Shown: positions 17,496-28,300 of the stretch, one piece after another
Numbering within the stretch: position 1 is the first letter of the stretch
Layout: each line of letters begins with the position of its first letter
DNA from: an uncultured Ectothiorhodospiraceae bacterium
Lineage (GTDB): Bacteria; Pseudomonadota; Gammaproteobacteria; UBA6429; Thiohalophilaceae
NCBI GenBank assembly: GCA_947260005.1
Contig: CAMYOL010000007.1
Coordinates: 175,574-239,573, forward strand
DNA length: 64,000 nt
Direction: 5' to 3'
Position numbers and translations under genes: made by a program
The notes under the pieces: model-generated
What the model was told of the DNA's origin: nothing
Seen by the model: only the letters and a program-made list of their open reading frames with translations
The model's database searches: none

Positions 17496-18542
17496 TTATA
17501 CATTCCTGGACTCGAAATCAAGTAACCATTTTTTACGGTGTAATCCGCCACCATAGCCCGCTAATTTTCCATCAGATGCGATCACCCGATGACAGGGTAT
17601 CAAGATACTAATACGGTTTTGACCATTCGCTGAACCCACTGCACGTACTGCATTGGGATTATCGATAGCGATGGCTTGTTGCTGGTATGATCGAGTCTTA
17701 CCGTAAGGTATCTTCTGCAATGCTTTCCAAACGCGTTTTTGAAAATCTGTTCCCGGTGAATCCAGAGGAACGGTAAAGCTTTGTCTTTCGCCTGTAAAAT
17801 ATTCATCGATTTCTTTTTGAACCCGTTCGAGATGAGGATTACTTCCCGGTAAGATAACAGCATTGAGCTTATGGCATAAATCCTTAAACTCTGTCTCCAG
17901 CATTCTCCTATCAGTAAATTCTAACAAACATATCCCGTGCTCAGTCGCACAGGCAAACATCGGTCCAAGCGGCGTGGTAAATCGAACGATGTTAATAATA
18001 GATTTATTACTGGTACGGCTTACTGAGTCACCAAAAATGCTACGATAACCTTCATTAAAACCACTTAATGAATCATAACCGCTGTCAAAGGCTGACATAG
18101 TTATCGTCTCACCATTTTTAATCTGGGAAAAAGCTATATTGATCCGTAACATTCGTTGATAGGCATGAAAGGTCATATTGTGATTTTTTTTAAACCAGCG
18201 TCGAATATGACTGGGTTCAATATTTCGTTTTCTTAGATCATAATCTTTAACCCGCAGGAAGGGATTATCCTGTAACTCAGCAATGATATTACGAATGTAT
18301 TCAGGCGCTGCGTCCATATGTTCCATTGGCTTACACCGTTTACAGGGTCTGAAGCCATTTTGAATAGCCTCTTGAGCAGTATCAAAAAACAGTACATTTT
18401 CAGGCTTTGGCGCTCTCGCCTTACAGCCCGGCCGACAAAACACTCCGGTTGTTTTTACCGCTGTAAAAAATATCCCTTCATAACGAGCATCATTTCGGCA
18501 ATATGCATCATATTTTTCCTGGAAATTCAACGATCTATCCAT
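17496..18542 (-). CDS. ada: Ada, adaptive-response regulator and O6-methylguanine-DNA methyltransferase
   Basis: 348 residues with the full three-part Ada architecture: N-terminal zinc module with C36, C40, C67, C70 (phosphotriester repair), an AraC-type helix-turn-helix region, and a C-terminal methyltransferase with PCHRV (acceptor C317). Methylation of the N-terminal cysteine turns Ada into an activator of alkylation-repair genes in E. coli. It is convergent with mgtE (30-bp gap) and has no alkB or alkA neighbour. An AATTTGAAATT palindrome (18565-18575) lies just upstream, not an obvious Ada box. Confidence 0.95.
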   Translation of the reverse strand: MDRSLNFQEKYDAYCRNDARYEGIFFTAVKTTGVFCRPGCKARAPKPENVLFFDTAQEAIQNGFRPCKRCKPMEHMDAAPEYIRNIIAELQDNPFLRVKDYDLRKRNIEPSHIRRWFKKNHNMTFHAYQRMLRINIAFSQIKNGETITMSAFDSGYDSLSGFNEGYRSIFGDSVSRTSNKSIINIVRFTTPLGPMFACATEHGICLLEFTDRRMLETEFKDLCHKLNAVILPGSNPHLERVQKEIDEYFTGERQSFTVPLDSPGTDFQKRVWKALQKIPYGKTRSYQQQAIAIDNPNAVRAVGSANGQNRISILIPCHRVIASDGKLAGYGGGLHRKKWLLDFESRNV

Positions 18543-18648
18543 ATCTATACAAGCTCATATTCTCAATTTGAAATTAGATTGTTAAAGATACTAAATATAA
18601 TAACCCTGGATGACTACCGGAAACTTAACAAGTAACTAAACCTGTCGG

Positions 18649-18894
18649 CTAAGTCATAATTTTAAGTGTAATATAAGGAACCAGATTAAAAATAAATATG
18701 GCTAGTTTATATTGAGCAATATATTGAAAATAGGCACGGGACAGATCCTTGCTATCCAGACCAAACATTTTGCCATGCATGTTCGCCATCGTCTCACGCA
18801 TTAACATGACAGAAATCGCTGCGAGGACTAAAATACCCATGTTGATGACCGTTGACCAGCCCAAAAATACCGTAAAAGTTTCGATAGAAAACAT
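18649..18894 (-). CDS. Small two-helix membrane protein (DUF6868-like)
   Basis: 81 residues with two hydrophobic segments (about 7-33 and 58-80) joined by a polar loop MRETMANMHGKMFGLDSKDL. The pattern, with an inner stretch ending in a FNLVPYITLKIM helix, resembles small proteins annotated as DUF6868, whose role is unknown. Stand-alone, about 105 bp of spacer on both sides. The protein-like loop and the good start argue it is a real gene. Confidence 0.65.
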   Translation of the reverse strand: MFSIETFTVFLGWSTVINMGILVLAAISVMLMRETMANMHGKMFGLDSKDLSRAYFQYIAQYKLAIFIFNLVPYITLKIMT

Positions 18895-18999
18895 AAAATA
18901 ACCCCTTTAGTTATTAAAAGAAATTATTGTAATAATCAAACTATTGTTATGAAATAAGTCATTAAGAGGGAATGATTATATAGGTAAAAAATAGTCTGA

Positions 19000-20364
19000 T
19001 TATGTACCCGCAATCGTCATTTCATCGATTAGCCAGGAGCCAGTACAGAGACTGCTTCGCAGATCGACGTCATTTCCGACTAACGATAAGCGTTGATACA
19101 TTTCAGCCAGGTTACTGGCCAGGGTAAATTCTTCAATAGGATATTGTATCTCACCATTTTCAACCCAAAACCCGGTGCCACCACGAGAATAATCACCGGT
19201 CACAATGTTGACGCCCTGCCCCATAACTTCAGTAACGAGTACGCCTGTGCCCATTTCTTTTAATAATCCATCCAGATCATAATCATCCGTATTAATGAAT
19301 AGATTATGCATACCTCCAGAGTTGCCGGTGGTTTCGGTATTAAGCCGTCGCGCAGAATAGGAATCCAGTACATAACTTTGAATAACCCCATCGCTGACTA
19401 AATCATGTGAGGTATTGATAACCCCTTCGCCATCAAATGGTGCACTGCCAATCGCCTGTTTTAAATGCGGGCGCTCATCAATACGGAATCGTTCTGGAAA
19501 GATTTGCGTACCCAATTTATCGACTAAAAATGAGGCGCGTCTATATTGCGCACCGCCACCCAAAGCCCGAACTAAATGTCCGAGCAAACCTCGAGCCACT
19601 TCGGCTTGAAATACCACGGGGACTTTTTGCGTTTTGATTTGTCTGGCATTTAAACGTTTTATCGCACGCGTTGCGGCCATTTCACCAACTAAATTAAGAT
19701 CATCGAGTTTGTCAGCATTGCGGGCAATACTGTACCAATAGTCTCGTTCCATACCTTCACCTTCCGAGGCGATCACCGTACAACCGTTACTATGACGTGT
19801 CGATGAATAATCTCCGACGAAACCATGACTATTGGCATAAATTCGATAAGCCTGATGGGCAGTAATGTATGCCCCTTCAGAATTGGTAATTCGCTTGTCG
19901 TAGGCTAACGATTTCGCTTCACACTGGGTGGCCATTTCGATAGCTTGCTCTGCGCCCAGATCCCAGGGGTGATTCAAATCGAGATCTGGGTAATCAAATG
20001 CCAGTTTGTTCTTGTCGGCGATACCAGCGAATTTATCTTCTTCGGTATAACGCGCGATATCACACGCTGCGGTAACCGTGTCGATCACCGCCTGCCGGGA
20101 AAAATCAGTTGTACTCGCCGAACCTTTACGTTGACCAAAATAAACGGTCACTCCAAAGCTACGATCACGAGTGTATTCAATCGTTTCAACTTCACCCATT
20201 CTTACTGTGACAGACAATCCTGTCTCAACGCTTAACCCGGCTTCGCTGGCACTTGCCCCTTTGTTCCTGGCCTGTTGCAGCATGAAATCCACTGTTTCTT
20301 TTAAGCTATCACGATCAAAAAGATCAGCATCGCTATTCGCATGTTTTTCTATTGTTTGATTCAT
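19000..20364 (-). CDS. pmbA: PmbA (TldE), metalloprotease partner subunit
   Basis: 454 residues, standard PmbA length, with the N-terminal TldD/PmbA fold ([20 protein letters not shown]) and C-terminal [20 protein letters not shown]. TldE pairs with TldD to form a protease chamber that trims peptides, for example microcin B17 precursor and CcdA in E. coli. It lacks the HExxxH zinc site, as expected for this partner. The start overlaps the tldD stop by ATGA, which ensures equal synthesis. Confidence 0.95.
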   Translation of the reverse strand: MNQTIEKHANSDADLFDRDSLKETVDFMLQQARNKGASASEAGLSVETGLSVTVRMGEVETIEYTRDRSFGVTVYFGQRKGSASTTDFSRQAVIDTVTAACDIARYTEEDKFAGIADKNKLAFDYPDLDLNHPWDLGAEQAIEMATQCEAKSLAYDKRITNSEGAYITAHQAYRIYANSHGFVGDYSSTRHSNGCTVIASEGEGMERDYWYSIARNADKLDDLNLVGEMAATRAIKRLNARQIKTQKVPVVFQAEVARGLLGHLVRALGGGAQYRRASFLVDKLGTQIFPERFRIDERPHLKQAIGSAPFDGEGVINTSHDLVSDGVIQSYVLDSYSARRLNTETTGNSGGMHNLFINTDDYDLDGLLKEMGTGVLVTEVMGQGVNIVTGDYSRGGTGFWVENGEIQYPIEEFTLASNLAEMYQRLSLVGNDVDLRSSLCTGSWLIDEMTIAGT

Positions 20365-21806
20365 GTATTGGTTCCACCTACAGTGAGTCGGTCAACCAGC
20401 AAGGTGGGCTGACCCACTCCGACTGGGACACTTTGTCCTTCTTTACCACAAACCCCAACACCGGTATCCAATGACATGTCATTGCCAACCATACTAATCA
20501 GGTTCATTGCCTCAGGACCATTGCCTATCAGGGTGGCGCCTTTAACCGGGTAAGTGATTTTACCTTTTTCTATCATATAGGCTTCGCTGGTTGAAAAAAC
20601 AAATTTACCCGAGGTGATATCAACCTGACCACCGCCAAAATTAACCGCGTATAAACCTTTATCAACCGAGGCAATGATCTCTTCTGCATCGTGATCGCCG
20701 TTAGCCATATAGGTGTTGGTCATTCTTGGCATGGGCATATGGGCATAAGACTCACGGCGACCATTACCGGTTGTCGGTAGATTCATCAGGCGTGAATTTT
20801 GTTTATCTTGCATATAATTTTTTAATATTCCGTTTTCAATCAGTACGTTTTGTTGTGTCACTGTACCTTCGTCGTCAACACTTAACGAACCCCGACGAGA
20901 TTGAATTGAACCATCATCAATCACCGTGCAATATTTCGAGGCAACCTGCTCACCAATGCGTCCGGAGAATACCGAGCTGCCCTTGCGATTAAAATCCCCT
21001 TCTAGCCCATGACCAACGGCTTCATGTAATAACACACCTGGCCAACCAGGGCCCAGCACAACGGGCATGGTACCGGCCGGTGTATCTTTCGCATCTAAAT
21101 TGACGATGGCTTGGCGTACCGCTTCGCGTGCATATCCCAAAGCACGATCATTTTCGGTGAAATATTTATAGGTCACACGACCACCACCGCCGGCGCTTCC
21201 TTGTTCACGTCGACCATCTCGTTCGACGATGACACTAACATTCATCCGCACCAGGGGACGGACATCAGCGCTTAAGGTTCCATCGTTGGCCGCGACTAAT
21301 ACTATTTCATGTACACCAGATATTGACGCAATCACTTGTTGCACACAGGGGTCTATTCTGCGAGCTTCTTTATCAACCGCACGTAATAATTCGATTTTTT
21401 GTTCGGCGCTTAACACCGCCAGGGGATCGTTTTCTGTATAAAGCGGCGAGATAGGTGAAGATTGCCATGCATTCATTCCTCCACTTTGACCTTGTCTGGC
21501 AATAGTCCTGGCGGCATCTGCCGCGGAGGTTAATGCGGGTAAGATTATATCATCGGAATACGCAAACCCTGTTTTCTCACCGCTGATAGCACGGACGCCA
21601 ACACCCTGCTCAATATTATGTTGCCCATCTTTGACGATGCCATCTTCTAATACCCATGACTCATGACGGCTCGTTTGCATGTAAATATCCGCATATTCAA
21701 TAGCATGCCCCATCATACTGCCAATCACTTTTTCCAATATCGATTCATCCAACTCAGCGGGCTGTAATAAGCTTTGTTTTGCGATGAGTAAATTTTTATC
21801 CGTCAT
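20361..21806 (-). CDS. tldD: TldD, catalytic metalloprotease subunit
   Basis: 481 residues from the ATG at 21806; an in-frame GTG at 21818 would add four residues. The zinc site [18 protein letters not shown] (HExxxH) and the C-terminal [20 protein letters not shown] identify TldD. It forms the active heterodimer with PmbA. It overlaps the nitrilase gene upstream by about 11 bp. In E. coli tldD is next to yhdP, and here the nit gene and a small gene come between. Confidence 0.96.
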   Translation of the reverse strand: MTDKNLLIAKQSLLQPAELDESILEKVIGSMMGHAIEYADIYMQTSRHESWVLEDGIVKDGQHNIEQGVGVRAISGEKTGFAYSDDIILPALTSAADAARTIARQGQSGGMNAWQSSPISPLYTENDPLAVLSAEQKIELLRAVDKEARRIDPCVQQVIASISGVHEIVLVAANDGTLSADVRPLVRMNVSVIVERDGRREQGSAGGGGRVTYKYFTENDRALGYAREAVRQAIVNLDAKDTPAGTMPVVLGPGWPGVLLHEAVGHGLEGDFNRKGSSVFSGRIGEQVASKYCTVIDDGSIQSRRGSLSVDDEGTVTQQNVLIENGILKNYMQDKQNSRLMNLPTTGNGRRESYAHMPMPRMTNTYMANGDHDAEEIIASVDKGLYAVNFGGGQVDITSGKFVFSTSEAYMIEKGKITYPVKGATLIGNGPEAMNLISMVGNDMSLDTGVGVCGKEGQSVPVGVGQPTLLVDRLTVGGTNT

Positions 21807-22629
21807 TTTTAGGTCCACATGTTATACGCCGGTGTAATAACGCCGGAAAGTTTGCGCGAGTTAATTGAATCAGATTAAGATCAATATCCGCATAGACAAT
21901 ACCCGAGCCACGAACCAGTCGATCAAGGATATTTCCCCACGGATCAACTATCATACTATCGCCGTGTGTCTCGCGACCATTGACATGATAACCACCCTGG
22001 TTGGCAGCAACAACATAACTTAGGTTTTCAATAGCCCTTGACCTTATAAGTGATTCCCAATGAGCTGCGCCTGTCGTGGCGGTAAAAGCCGATGGAATCA
22101 CGAATATTTCTATATTATGCTCCATTAGCTTTCGAAACAATTCAGGGAAGCGAAGATCATAACAAATCGCCAGCCCAATCCGGCCAAGAGGTGAATCAAA
22201 CCACACTAGCTCTTCACCTGCCTTCATGGTCTTCGATTCAAGATAGTTTTCCTGAGTCGCCTTTAACTGGACATCAAATAAATGGTATTTATCATAGCGA
22301 ACGACTAATTCGCCCTGATCATTAAATACCAGACAGGAGGCATAATAACGCGTGTTGTCTTCAGATTGTATTGGGATGGTGCCTGAGACCACCCAGATCT
22401 GATTCTTTCTAGCCTGTTCTGCCAAAAATTCCTGTATCGGGCCACTTCCCAATGGTTCAGCAAACTCTATTGTATCTTCATCTTGCATGCCCATATGAGA
22501 AAAATTCTCAGGCAAAACAACCATTTTCGCTCCAGCCTTCACGGCAGTATCGATTAGACGTCCAGCTTCGGTGAGATTACCCTGCACATGGGAGCCAGAG
22601 GCCATTTGTATCGCTGCAATACGATTCAT
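21796..22629 (-). CDS. Nit-type carbon-nitrogen hydrolase
   Basis: 277 residues of the nitrilase superfamily with the catalytic triad visible: E41 in [12 protein letters not shown]114 in [11 protein letters not shown] and C156 in [12 protein letters not shown]. The motifs and length fit the Nit1/YbeM-like branch, whose studied members hydrolyse deaminated glutathione or omega-amides. Cytoplasmic. It lies upstream of tldD, overlapping it, in a nit-tldD-pmbA run that is common in beta- and gammaproteobacteria. Confidence 0.88.
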   Translation of the reverse strand: MNRIAAIQMASGSHVQGNLTEAGRLIDTAVKAGAKMVVLPENFSHMGMQDEDTIEFAEPLGSGPIQEFLAEQARKNQIWVVSGTIPIQSEDNTRYYASCLVFNDQGELVVRYDKYHLFDVQLKATQENYLESKTMKAGEELVWFDSPLGRIGLAICYDLRFPELFRKLMEHNIEIFVIPSAFTATTGAAHWESLIRSRAIENLSYVVAANQGGYHVNGRETHGDSMIVDPWGNILDRLVRGSGIVYADIDLNLIQLTRANFPALLHRRITCGPKNDG

Positions 22630-22684
22630 CTTTACTTATCTTTTCTTGGATAGTTCTTTATGAAGTGAGATCAAGAGATTAAAG

Positions 22685-23041
22685 TTAATAGCTTGATTTT
22701 AAGATGACGAGTTCGAGTTGGTCAGGATTGGCCGAACCAGGTACTAACTCGATATATTTTCCACTAAGGCCAAGCGAGATCAGCCAGCTTCGCAATTCAT
22801 GAGCCCAAAGGGTACCCACGTCACCACCTGGGTATTTAACCATGATCTTGCTATTTTTGTTTGTCTGAAACGCATGCATGGCTGCCCGAATAGCAGGCAT
22901 TTCTATGATAGAAGAAGCCTCTCTGGGAATATTCCATTGTTCACTTGTCAAAATGTGCGTATTCGTCTCCGCATACGATATGCCATGAGTACTAAAAATC
23001 AGCACCATCACGAAAAATAGTTTATGAGTCAATTTATACAT
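22685..23041 (-). CDS. Small exported protein of unknown function
   Basis: 118 residues from the ATG at 23041; a TTG at 23050 immediately after the yhdP stop would add three residues. It has an N-terminal signal peptide (FFVMVLIFSTHGISYA, cleavage about residue 24). The mature part, with KIMVKYPGGDVGTLWAHELRSWLISLGL and a final beta-like strand, looks like an alpha/beta periplasmic domain, perhaps remotely OmpA-like, but I cannot assign it. Being sandwiched between yhdP and nit suggests co-transcription with yhdP. Confidence 0.7.
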   Translation of the reverse strand: MYKLTHKLFFVMVLIFSTHGISYAETNTHILTSEQWNIPREASSIIEMPAIRAAMHAFQTNKNSKIMVKYPGGDVGTLWAHELRSWLISLGLSGKYIELVPGSANPDQLELVILKSSY

Positions 23042-23050
23042 ACGCCGCAA

Positions 23051-26000
23051 TTATAACTCGTCTTCGTCATCGTTGCCCTGGTTTTCCTCTGACTCGGGAG
23101 ATTTAAGTTTCGTGATGACCGGGTCATCCCAGGATCCGGTCATTTGATATTCGGTGGCGACCGAATTATTCATCGCGTCGCCCACTAACGTCTCTAGCAA
23201 AAAGACCAGCGCACCAATTTGCCCACCCCAGGCTAACCACGAGATTACGGGTATGGCATTGGATACCGCCGGACTGACACTGATATGTTGGTCGAAATCT
23301 TCTTTCGCAAGCCCGGTACGGCCTTTTATCGTTATAAAGGCGATCGGACTAATAATAGTGACATTGTCTGAAAAGGCATCACCATCTTTAATCTCGATTT
23401 GCGCCACTATTTGTTGAAATGCCAATCCCTCTTGTAACTCATCAAAGTCAAACAGTAATCGTCTCGGTAGTTCGGAAACACTGAATAAACCTAATAAACG
23501 TCCGGCACCTGGTTTAACTTCGCGGATAAGTCCATCTTCAATCACCACACCAACATTACCATTTAATTTTTCAATTTTAAACCGGTTGGGTGCATCAAAC
23601 CAATGCGCCTGAATAACAGCCTTGGTATTTCCTTTATTTATCGTCGGAGAAAAACCAAGTTCTTTGAGCGCAAGTCCAAGATCCTCAGCAGTCACCACCA
23701 CCACAAAATTAGTTTGTTGACGTTCTTTTCGTATAAACCAACTCCCTTCACCTTCAACATGCATATAGGGAGCATCAATATATATTTCATTAAACCGCAT
23801 ACCATCTGGATGTCGTTCAACTTTTGTACGAATATGGCCATAGTTAAATTCATCGTAGTTAAATGATTTAATATCAATTTCAAACAGTGAAATCCTGCGG
23901 GGATCTTTTGCCGGACGAAGTTTAACTTCCTCACCTTCGATTTTATTGGTCACCATTTTTAAATGGTCCATATCGACATGGATCGGAATATTTAAATCCG
24001 CCATACCAACATCATTAGCTTCAGTATTTTCTATTGCAAGATCAAACCAGTCATCAATATTGAATTCCGATAAGTGTCCCCTGATGCTTAACTCTTTCTT
24101 GTCAGGGAGAGAGGCAAGTAACAAATTATTTTCGTTTTGTTTTTTTTCATCGTAAAAAACTATTTCTCCACGCTCAATCGGTTTTGTATCCAGCGATTCT
24201 AGATTAAACACCAGCGCAGATGACAGTCTATTAGCATACTTAATTCTAACGGGCAATTTATCTTCTGTAGGGAACTTAATTTTTATATCTAGTAATGCTG
24301 CCTCATTCGGGTTTTTGTTTAACGGTGTAGGAAGCGTTGAGGTCACTCCCTGGAGTTGTGATATATATTGAAAATAACCGGGTTCATTTTCTGTTCCAAT
24401 GTTCAGCACTCCTTGCCAGTTTGATTTGCCAGATAAGTTACTAAACATAGGGGGGCCAAGATGTTCTCTTATAAGTTCTGCTTGCATCTCGCCCTGCATT
24501 GTAAGCTTCATATGATGTTTTTTTGATTTAATCTGAGTATAAAGCTTGCCTCTGGTTTTACCTCCATTTAATAAAAACTCCAGGTTCTCTGAGAATACAC
24601 CCTTCGTACTAAAATCAATATCGGCCTGAATATTTTCAGAAACCAGTTTTCCATCCCAGGTGTCAATCGAGTTATCTTTTATATGCACTTTTCCTTCATA
24701 AAACATCGCAGATCGTGACCGTGTTGCCTCTGATAAAGGTAATTGGAATCGCCCCTCTCCTTTACTATCTCCAGTGATTTTACTTTTTTTGACAATAGTC
24801 TCTGCCCCAGGAGAAACCGGGCTTTTAATTAAAAAATTCGCCAGATCAGAAGTTTTTCCTTTATATCGGCCTCTACCTTTTAATAGCGGCAGACTAAAAT
24901 CATTAATCGATACATGGATATTGTTCAGCTTACTATTATATAGAGTTGAATTACCTGAAGTGGCTTTGACCCCCAGACTTGATATTTCAAGATTAGCATC
25001 GTTTACATAAAGATTAGGCCATCCATTGAAGTAATGTAAATCCACATCCTTAACGTTAAAATCTGCATACAGGATTCCTGATTTATTCCTGAAGGGAAAA
25101 TCTTTTAATCGTCCATTTAAAATGACCCCTCCTTCGGTAATAGTCCCGGAGTTAAACGCGCCATCGATCCAGCTAATCAAATTTTCACCCATAATGCTAA
25201 CCGGTAAATAATTCTTTACGCTGACCGCTTTGCCATTTTTATACGATACCTGAAGATCAATGTAAGGTGAGCCATTATGCAGAGGAATCATGGTATAAAA
25301 ACCAAGATCGGCCTTGATATCATCTGAATCGAGTAACAGTTCATTAGAACGAACATGAATAATATCATTTTGCCGATACCAGTTAATGTTACCCTTTGCA
25401 ATGTTAGTCTTGATCGGTTCTCTAAATAAAGTTGGTAGATTTACACTGGTATTACGGCTATCAAGCGATAACATCCCATTCGACTCATCTAAGACAAGCT
25501 TACCAGAAAGTTCATTAATACCGGGATATCTTTGCCATTCCTTGATTTTAATTGAATTGAATCGACTGGCGAGATAATATTTTTCTGAATCAGCCGCCAA
25601 TGAATATTTCGCATGTACTTCACTTAATGAACCTTTAGGATCAAGTCGTTCCAGTGTCGCGTGAAAAGTATCATCGAGCAGCTTACCTTTTAATAAAACT
25701 TCTTTAATGTCCTCAATTTTAAGATAACTTGCGTAGGCGGATATTTCCTGGTTTTTCTTGTTATAATTTACCAATACATTTGAAGTCGGCCAGATATTGT
25801 CCGATGATAAGTATTCAAACTTATTGATATTAAGCTTCCAGCCCGCATCCAGACGATGCCAGTCCAGTAACCCATTCAGGAATTCGATATGAAAATTCTT
25901 TTTTTTATCTTCCAGGTTTAAGGTCAGATCTTCAGTTTTTACATCGGCAGTAAATGATTTTATTTCTCCCTTTTCCCATTTACCCCATAAAGATAAACCC

Positions 26001-26803
26001 AATGTACCTTTTTCAAGACTCACGTGTTTAAAACTGGGCTTAACACCCCAATTAACCAGATTCAGACGTTCAGCTTTAGTAAAAAAATCACCGCTCCATT
26101 CCGTTGGATTCAAAATATTGCCAGTAAAGTCAATTGCTATTTCTAAATCTTTTCCCAGATCAGGTGGTAATGTAACTGTGCTCGTCACCTGATGTCGGTT
26201 TTCGTCATTTAATAAATGGAAATTTACATTATCAAACTGGATACGTTTATCATTTTGGGTATCATTCCAAACTACAGTACTGTTTTTAATTGCCAGTCGA
26301 CTTCTCTCAAAGAACCATTTCGCTAACTCTTCATTATCATCATTTGTATCGGATGAAGAGAATTGATCTCCCAGCTTCCCTACATCCAGACCTTGAATAG
26401 TAAAATTACCTTTATCATTTCGATGTATACCTAACTGGACGCCTATAATAGTAAAGCTATCCGGAATAAGTTTAAAATTCAAAATGCTCCTGAACAGGTC
26501 AAGAGTCAAAACCGCTTGCTCAAAATGAACAATCGTTTGAGTCCCGCTCTCATCCAGTAAATAGACATCATTGAAAATTATATTCGGAGTGAAGCCGCTC
26601 AATTTAGCATCCATTGATTCGATCAATACATCCTGTTCAAGAATTGAGCTGGCAAACAGCTCGATTTCCTCACGATGATCTTTAACATCAGGAAGATACA
26701 AACGGATGATGGATATACCAATGGCAATGATAAGAATAAAAGCCACCACGGCATACCAAAAGGTTCGGTAACACACGTGGTAGGTGGTTTTAATCCATTT
26801 CAT
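23051..26803 (-). CDS. yhdP: YhdP, AsmA-like inter-membrane phospholipid transport protein
   Basis: 1250 residues with one N-terminal membrane helix (AVVAFILIIAIGISIIRLYL), a long repeated beta-rich body (DUF3971) and an AsmA-like C-terminal domain including GLAFQQIVAQIEIKDG and ITIKGRTGLAKEDFDQ. E. coli YhdP, with TamB and YdbH, forms bridges that carry phospholipid to the outer membrane. Length is close to the E. coli protein (1266). Position between tldD and rng matches E. coli. The last residues are very acidic (EENQGNDDEDEL). Confidence 0.93.
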   Translation of the reverse strand: MKWIKTTYHVCYRTFWYAVVAFILIIAIGISIIRLYLPDVKDHREEIELFASSILEQDVLIESMDAKLSGFTPNIIFNDVYLLDESGTQTIVHFEQAVLTLDLFRSILNFKLIPDSFTIIGVQLGIHRNDKGNFTIQGLDVGKLGDQFSSSDTNDDNEELAKWFFERSRLAIKNSTVVWNDTQNDKRIQFDNVNFHLLNDENRHQVTSTVTLPPDLGKDLEIAIDFTGNILNPTEWSGDFFTKAERLNLVNWGVKPSFKHVSLEKGTLGLSLWGKWEKGEIKSFTADVKTEDLTLNLEDKKKNFHIEFLNGLLDWHRLDAGWKLNINKFEYLSSDNIWPTSNVLVNYNKKNQEISAYASYLKIEDIKEVLLKGKLLDDTFHATLERLDPKGSLSEVHAKYSLAADSEKYYLASRFNSIKIKEWQRYPGINELSGKLVLDESNGMLSLDSRNTSVNLPTLFREPIKTNIAKGNINWYRQNDIIHVRSNELLLDSDDIKADLGFYTMIPLHNGSPYIDLQVSYKNGKAVSVKNYLPVSIMGENLISWIDGAFNSGTITEGGVILNGRLKDFPFRNKSGILYADFNVKDVDLHYFNGWPNLYVNDANLEISSLGVKATSGNSTLYNSKLNNIHVSINDFSLPLLKGRGRYKGKTSDLANFLIKSPVSPGAETIVKKSKITGDSKGEGRFQLPLSEATRSRSAMFYEGKVHIKDNSIDTWDGKLVSENIQADIDFSTKGVFSENLEFLLNGGKTRGKLYTQIKSKKHHMKLTMQGEMQAELIREHLGPPMFSNLSGKSNWQGVLNIGTENEPGYFQYISQLQGVTSTLPTPLNKNPNEAALLDIKIKFPTEDKLPVRIKYANRLSSALVFNLESLDTKPIERGEIVFYDEKKQNENNLLLASLPDKKELSIRGHLSEFNIDDWFDLAIENTEANDVGMADLNIPIHVDMDHLKMVTNKIEGEEVKLRPAKDPRRISLFEIDIKSFNYDEFNYGHIRTKVERHPDGMRFNEIYIDAPYMHVEGEGSWFIRKERQQTNFVVVVTAEDLGLALKELGFSPTINKGNTKAVIQAHWFDAPNRFKIEKLNGNVGVVIEDGLIREVKPGAGRLLGLFSVSELPRRLLFDFDELQEGLAFQQIVAQIEIKDGDAFSDNVTIISPIAFITIKGRTGLAKEDFDQHISVSPAVSNAIPVISWLAWGGQIGALVFLLETLVGDAMNNSVATEYQMTGSWDDPVITKLKSPESEENQGNDDEDEL

Positions 26804-26824
26804 TATTAACTCTTGATTCCCAGT

Positions 26825-28297
26825 CTACATTAAGACGACGTCAAACTGTTCCTGGGTGTATTCTGATTCAACTTGTAACTTAATTGGTTTACCAATGAAT
26901 TCTTCAAGTTCAGCAAAACTAGTAGACTCTTCATCCACCAGCGTATCGATAACCGATTGCGAGGCTAACACCAGTAATTTTTGTGCGTCAAACTGGCGTG
27001 CCTCGCGTAGGATTTCCCGGAAGATATCAAAACAAACGGTTTCAGCCGTCATTAATGATCCTCGTCCACTACAGGTGGGGCAGGTTTCACATAAGATATG
27101 CTCCAGTGATTCACGAGTCCTTTTACGTGTCATCTCAACTAAACCAAGTGATGATACTTCACTGATATAGGTTTTAGCATGGTCTTTATCCAGATTTTTT
27201 TCCAGCGCACGTAAAACCTGGCGGCGATGTTCTTGATCAGTCATGTCGATGAAATCGATAATAATAATACCACCAAGGTTTCGAAGGCGTAACTGTCGCA
27301 CGATCGCCTGTGTCGCTTCTAGATTAGTTTTAAAAATAGTCTCTTCAAGATTTCTATGTCCGACAAAAGCACCCGTATTGACATCTATCGTTGTCATTGC
27401 CTCTGTCTGATCTATGATAAGATAACCACCTGATTTTAATTGCACCTTGCGCTGCAGTGCTTTGATAATTTCATCTTCAACTCCATAGATATCAAAAATG
27501 GGACGTTCGCCAGGATAGTGTTCAATTCTATTGGCAAGATCAGGGATAAACTTATCAACAAATTTATTAACTTTATCGGACGTCTCTCGAGAATCGATTC
27601 TAATTTTTTCTAAATCAGTATCTCCAAGATCACGCATGGTGCGCATCACCAGAGGTAAATCTTCATGCAACAAACCACCTGTTGATTCAGAGTCTTGCTT
27701 TTCTTCAATGGCAATCCATAATTTTTGTAAAAATAAGATATCCTTCACCAGAGCTTCTTCACTCACTCCTTCAGCAACCGTTCGAACGATATAGCCACCG
27801 GGTTTATATTCCTGCGCGTGGTTTTGTATAATATCCTTCAATCGTTGGCGTTCTTCAGGATCTTCAATCTTTTGCGAGATACCAATATGCTGCGCGCCCG
27901 GCATAAAAACCAGATAACGGGACGGTATCGAAATCTGGGTCGTTAATCTTGCGCCTTTAGTACCGATAGGATCTTTAACAACTTGCACGACCACCTCTTG
28001 CCCTTCCGATAACAGGTCGACTATCTGCCCTTCGGCCTTAGGACTAGGGGTTGGATCCTCTTCGTCGATCTCGCGAGCAATATCCGATGCATGTAGAAAC
28101 GCCGTCCGTTCAAGGCCGGCATCAATAAAGGCAGCCTGCATTCCGGGTAGCACACGACTGACTTTACCTTTGTAAACATTGCCGACGATGCCTCGTTTAC
28201 TGGAACGTTCGATATGCACTTCCTGTAACACACCATTTTCAATATAGGCGATACGGGCCTCTTGTGGTGTGATATTAATTAGTAACTCTTCACTCAT
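26825..28297 (-). CDS. rng: Ribonuclease G
   Basis: 490 residues: an S1 RNA-binding domain near the N terminus (GNVYKGKVSRVLPGMQAAFI), the RNase E/G catalytic core with magnesium residues in IIIDFIDM, and the zinc-link cysteines in CETCPTCSGRG. There is no long C-terminal scaffold, so it is RNase G and not RNase E. It matures the 5' end of 16S rRNA and degrades selected mRNAs. 21 bp after... it lies directly upstream of yhdP and 3 bp downstream of maf on the minus strand. Confidence 0.96.
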   Translation of the reverse strand: MSEELLINITPQEARIAYIENGVLQEVHIERSSKRGIVGNVYKGKVSRVLPGMQAAFIDAGLERTAFLHASDIAREIDEEDPTPSPKAEGQIVDLLSEGQEVVVQVVKDPIGTKGARLTTQISIPSRYLVFMPGAQHIGISQKIEDPEERQRLKDIIQNHAQEYKPGGYIVRTVAEGVSEEALVKDILFLQKLWIAIEEKQDSESTGGLLHEDLPLVMRTMRDLGDTDLEKIRIDSRETSDKVNKFVDKFIPDLANRIEHYPGERPIFDIYGVEDEIIKALQRKVQLKSGGYLIIDQTEAMTTIDVNTGAFVGHRNLEETIFKTNLEATQAIVRQLRLRNLGGIIIIDFIDMTDQEHRRQVLRALEKNLDKDHAKTYISEVSSLGLVEMTRKRTRESLEHILCETCPTCSGRGSLMTAETVCFDIFREILREARQFDAQKLLVLASQSVIDTLVDEESTSFAELEEFIGKPIKLQVESEYTQEQFDVVLM

Positions 28298-28300
28298 AAT

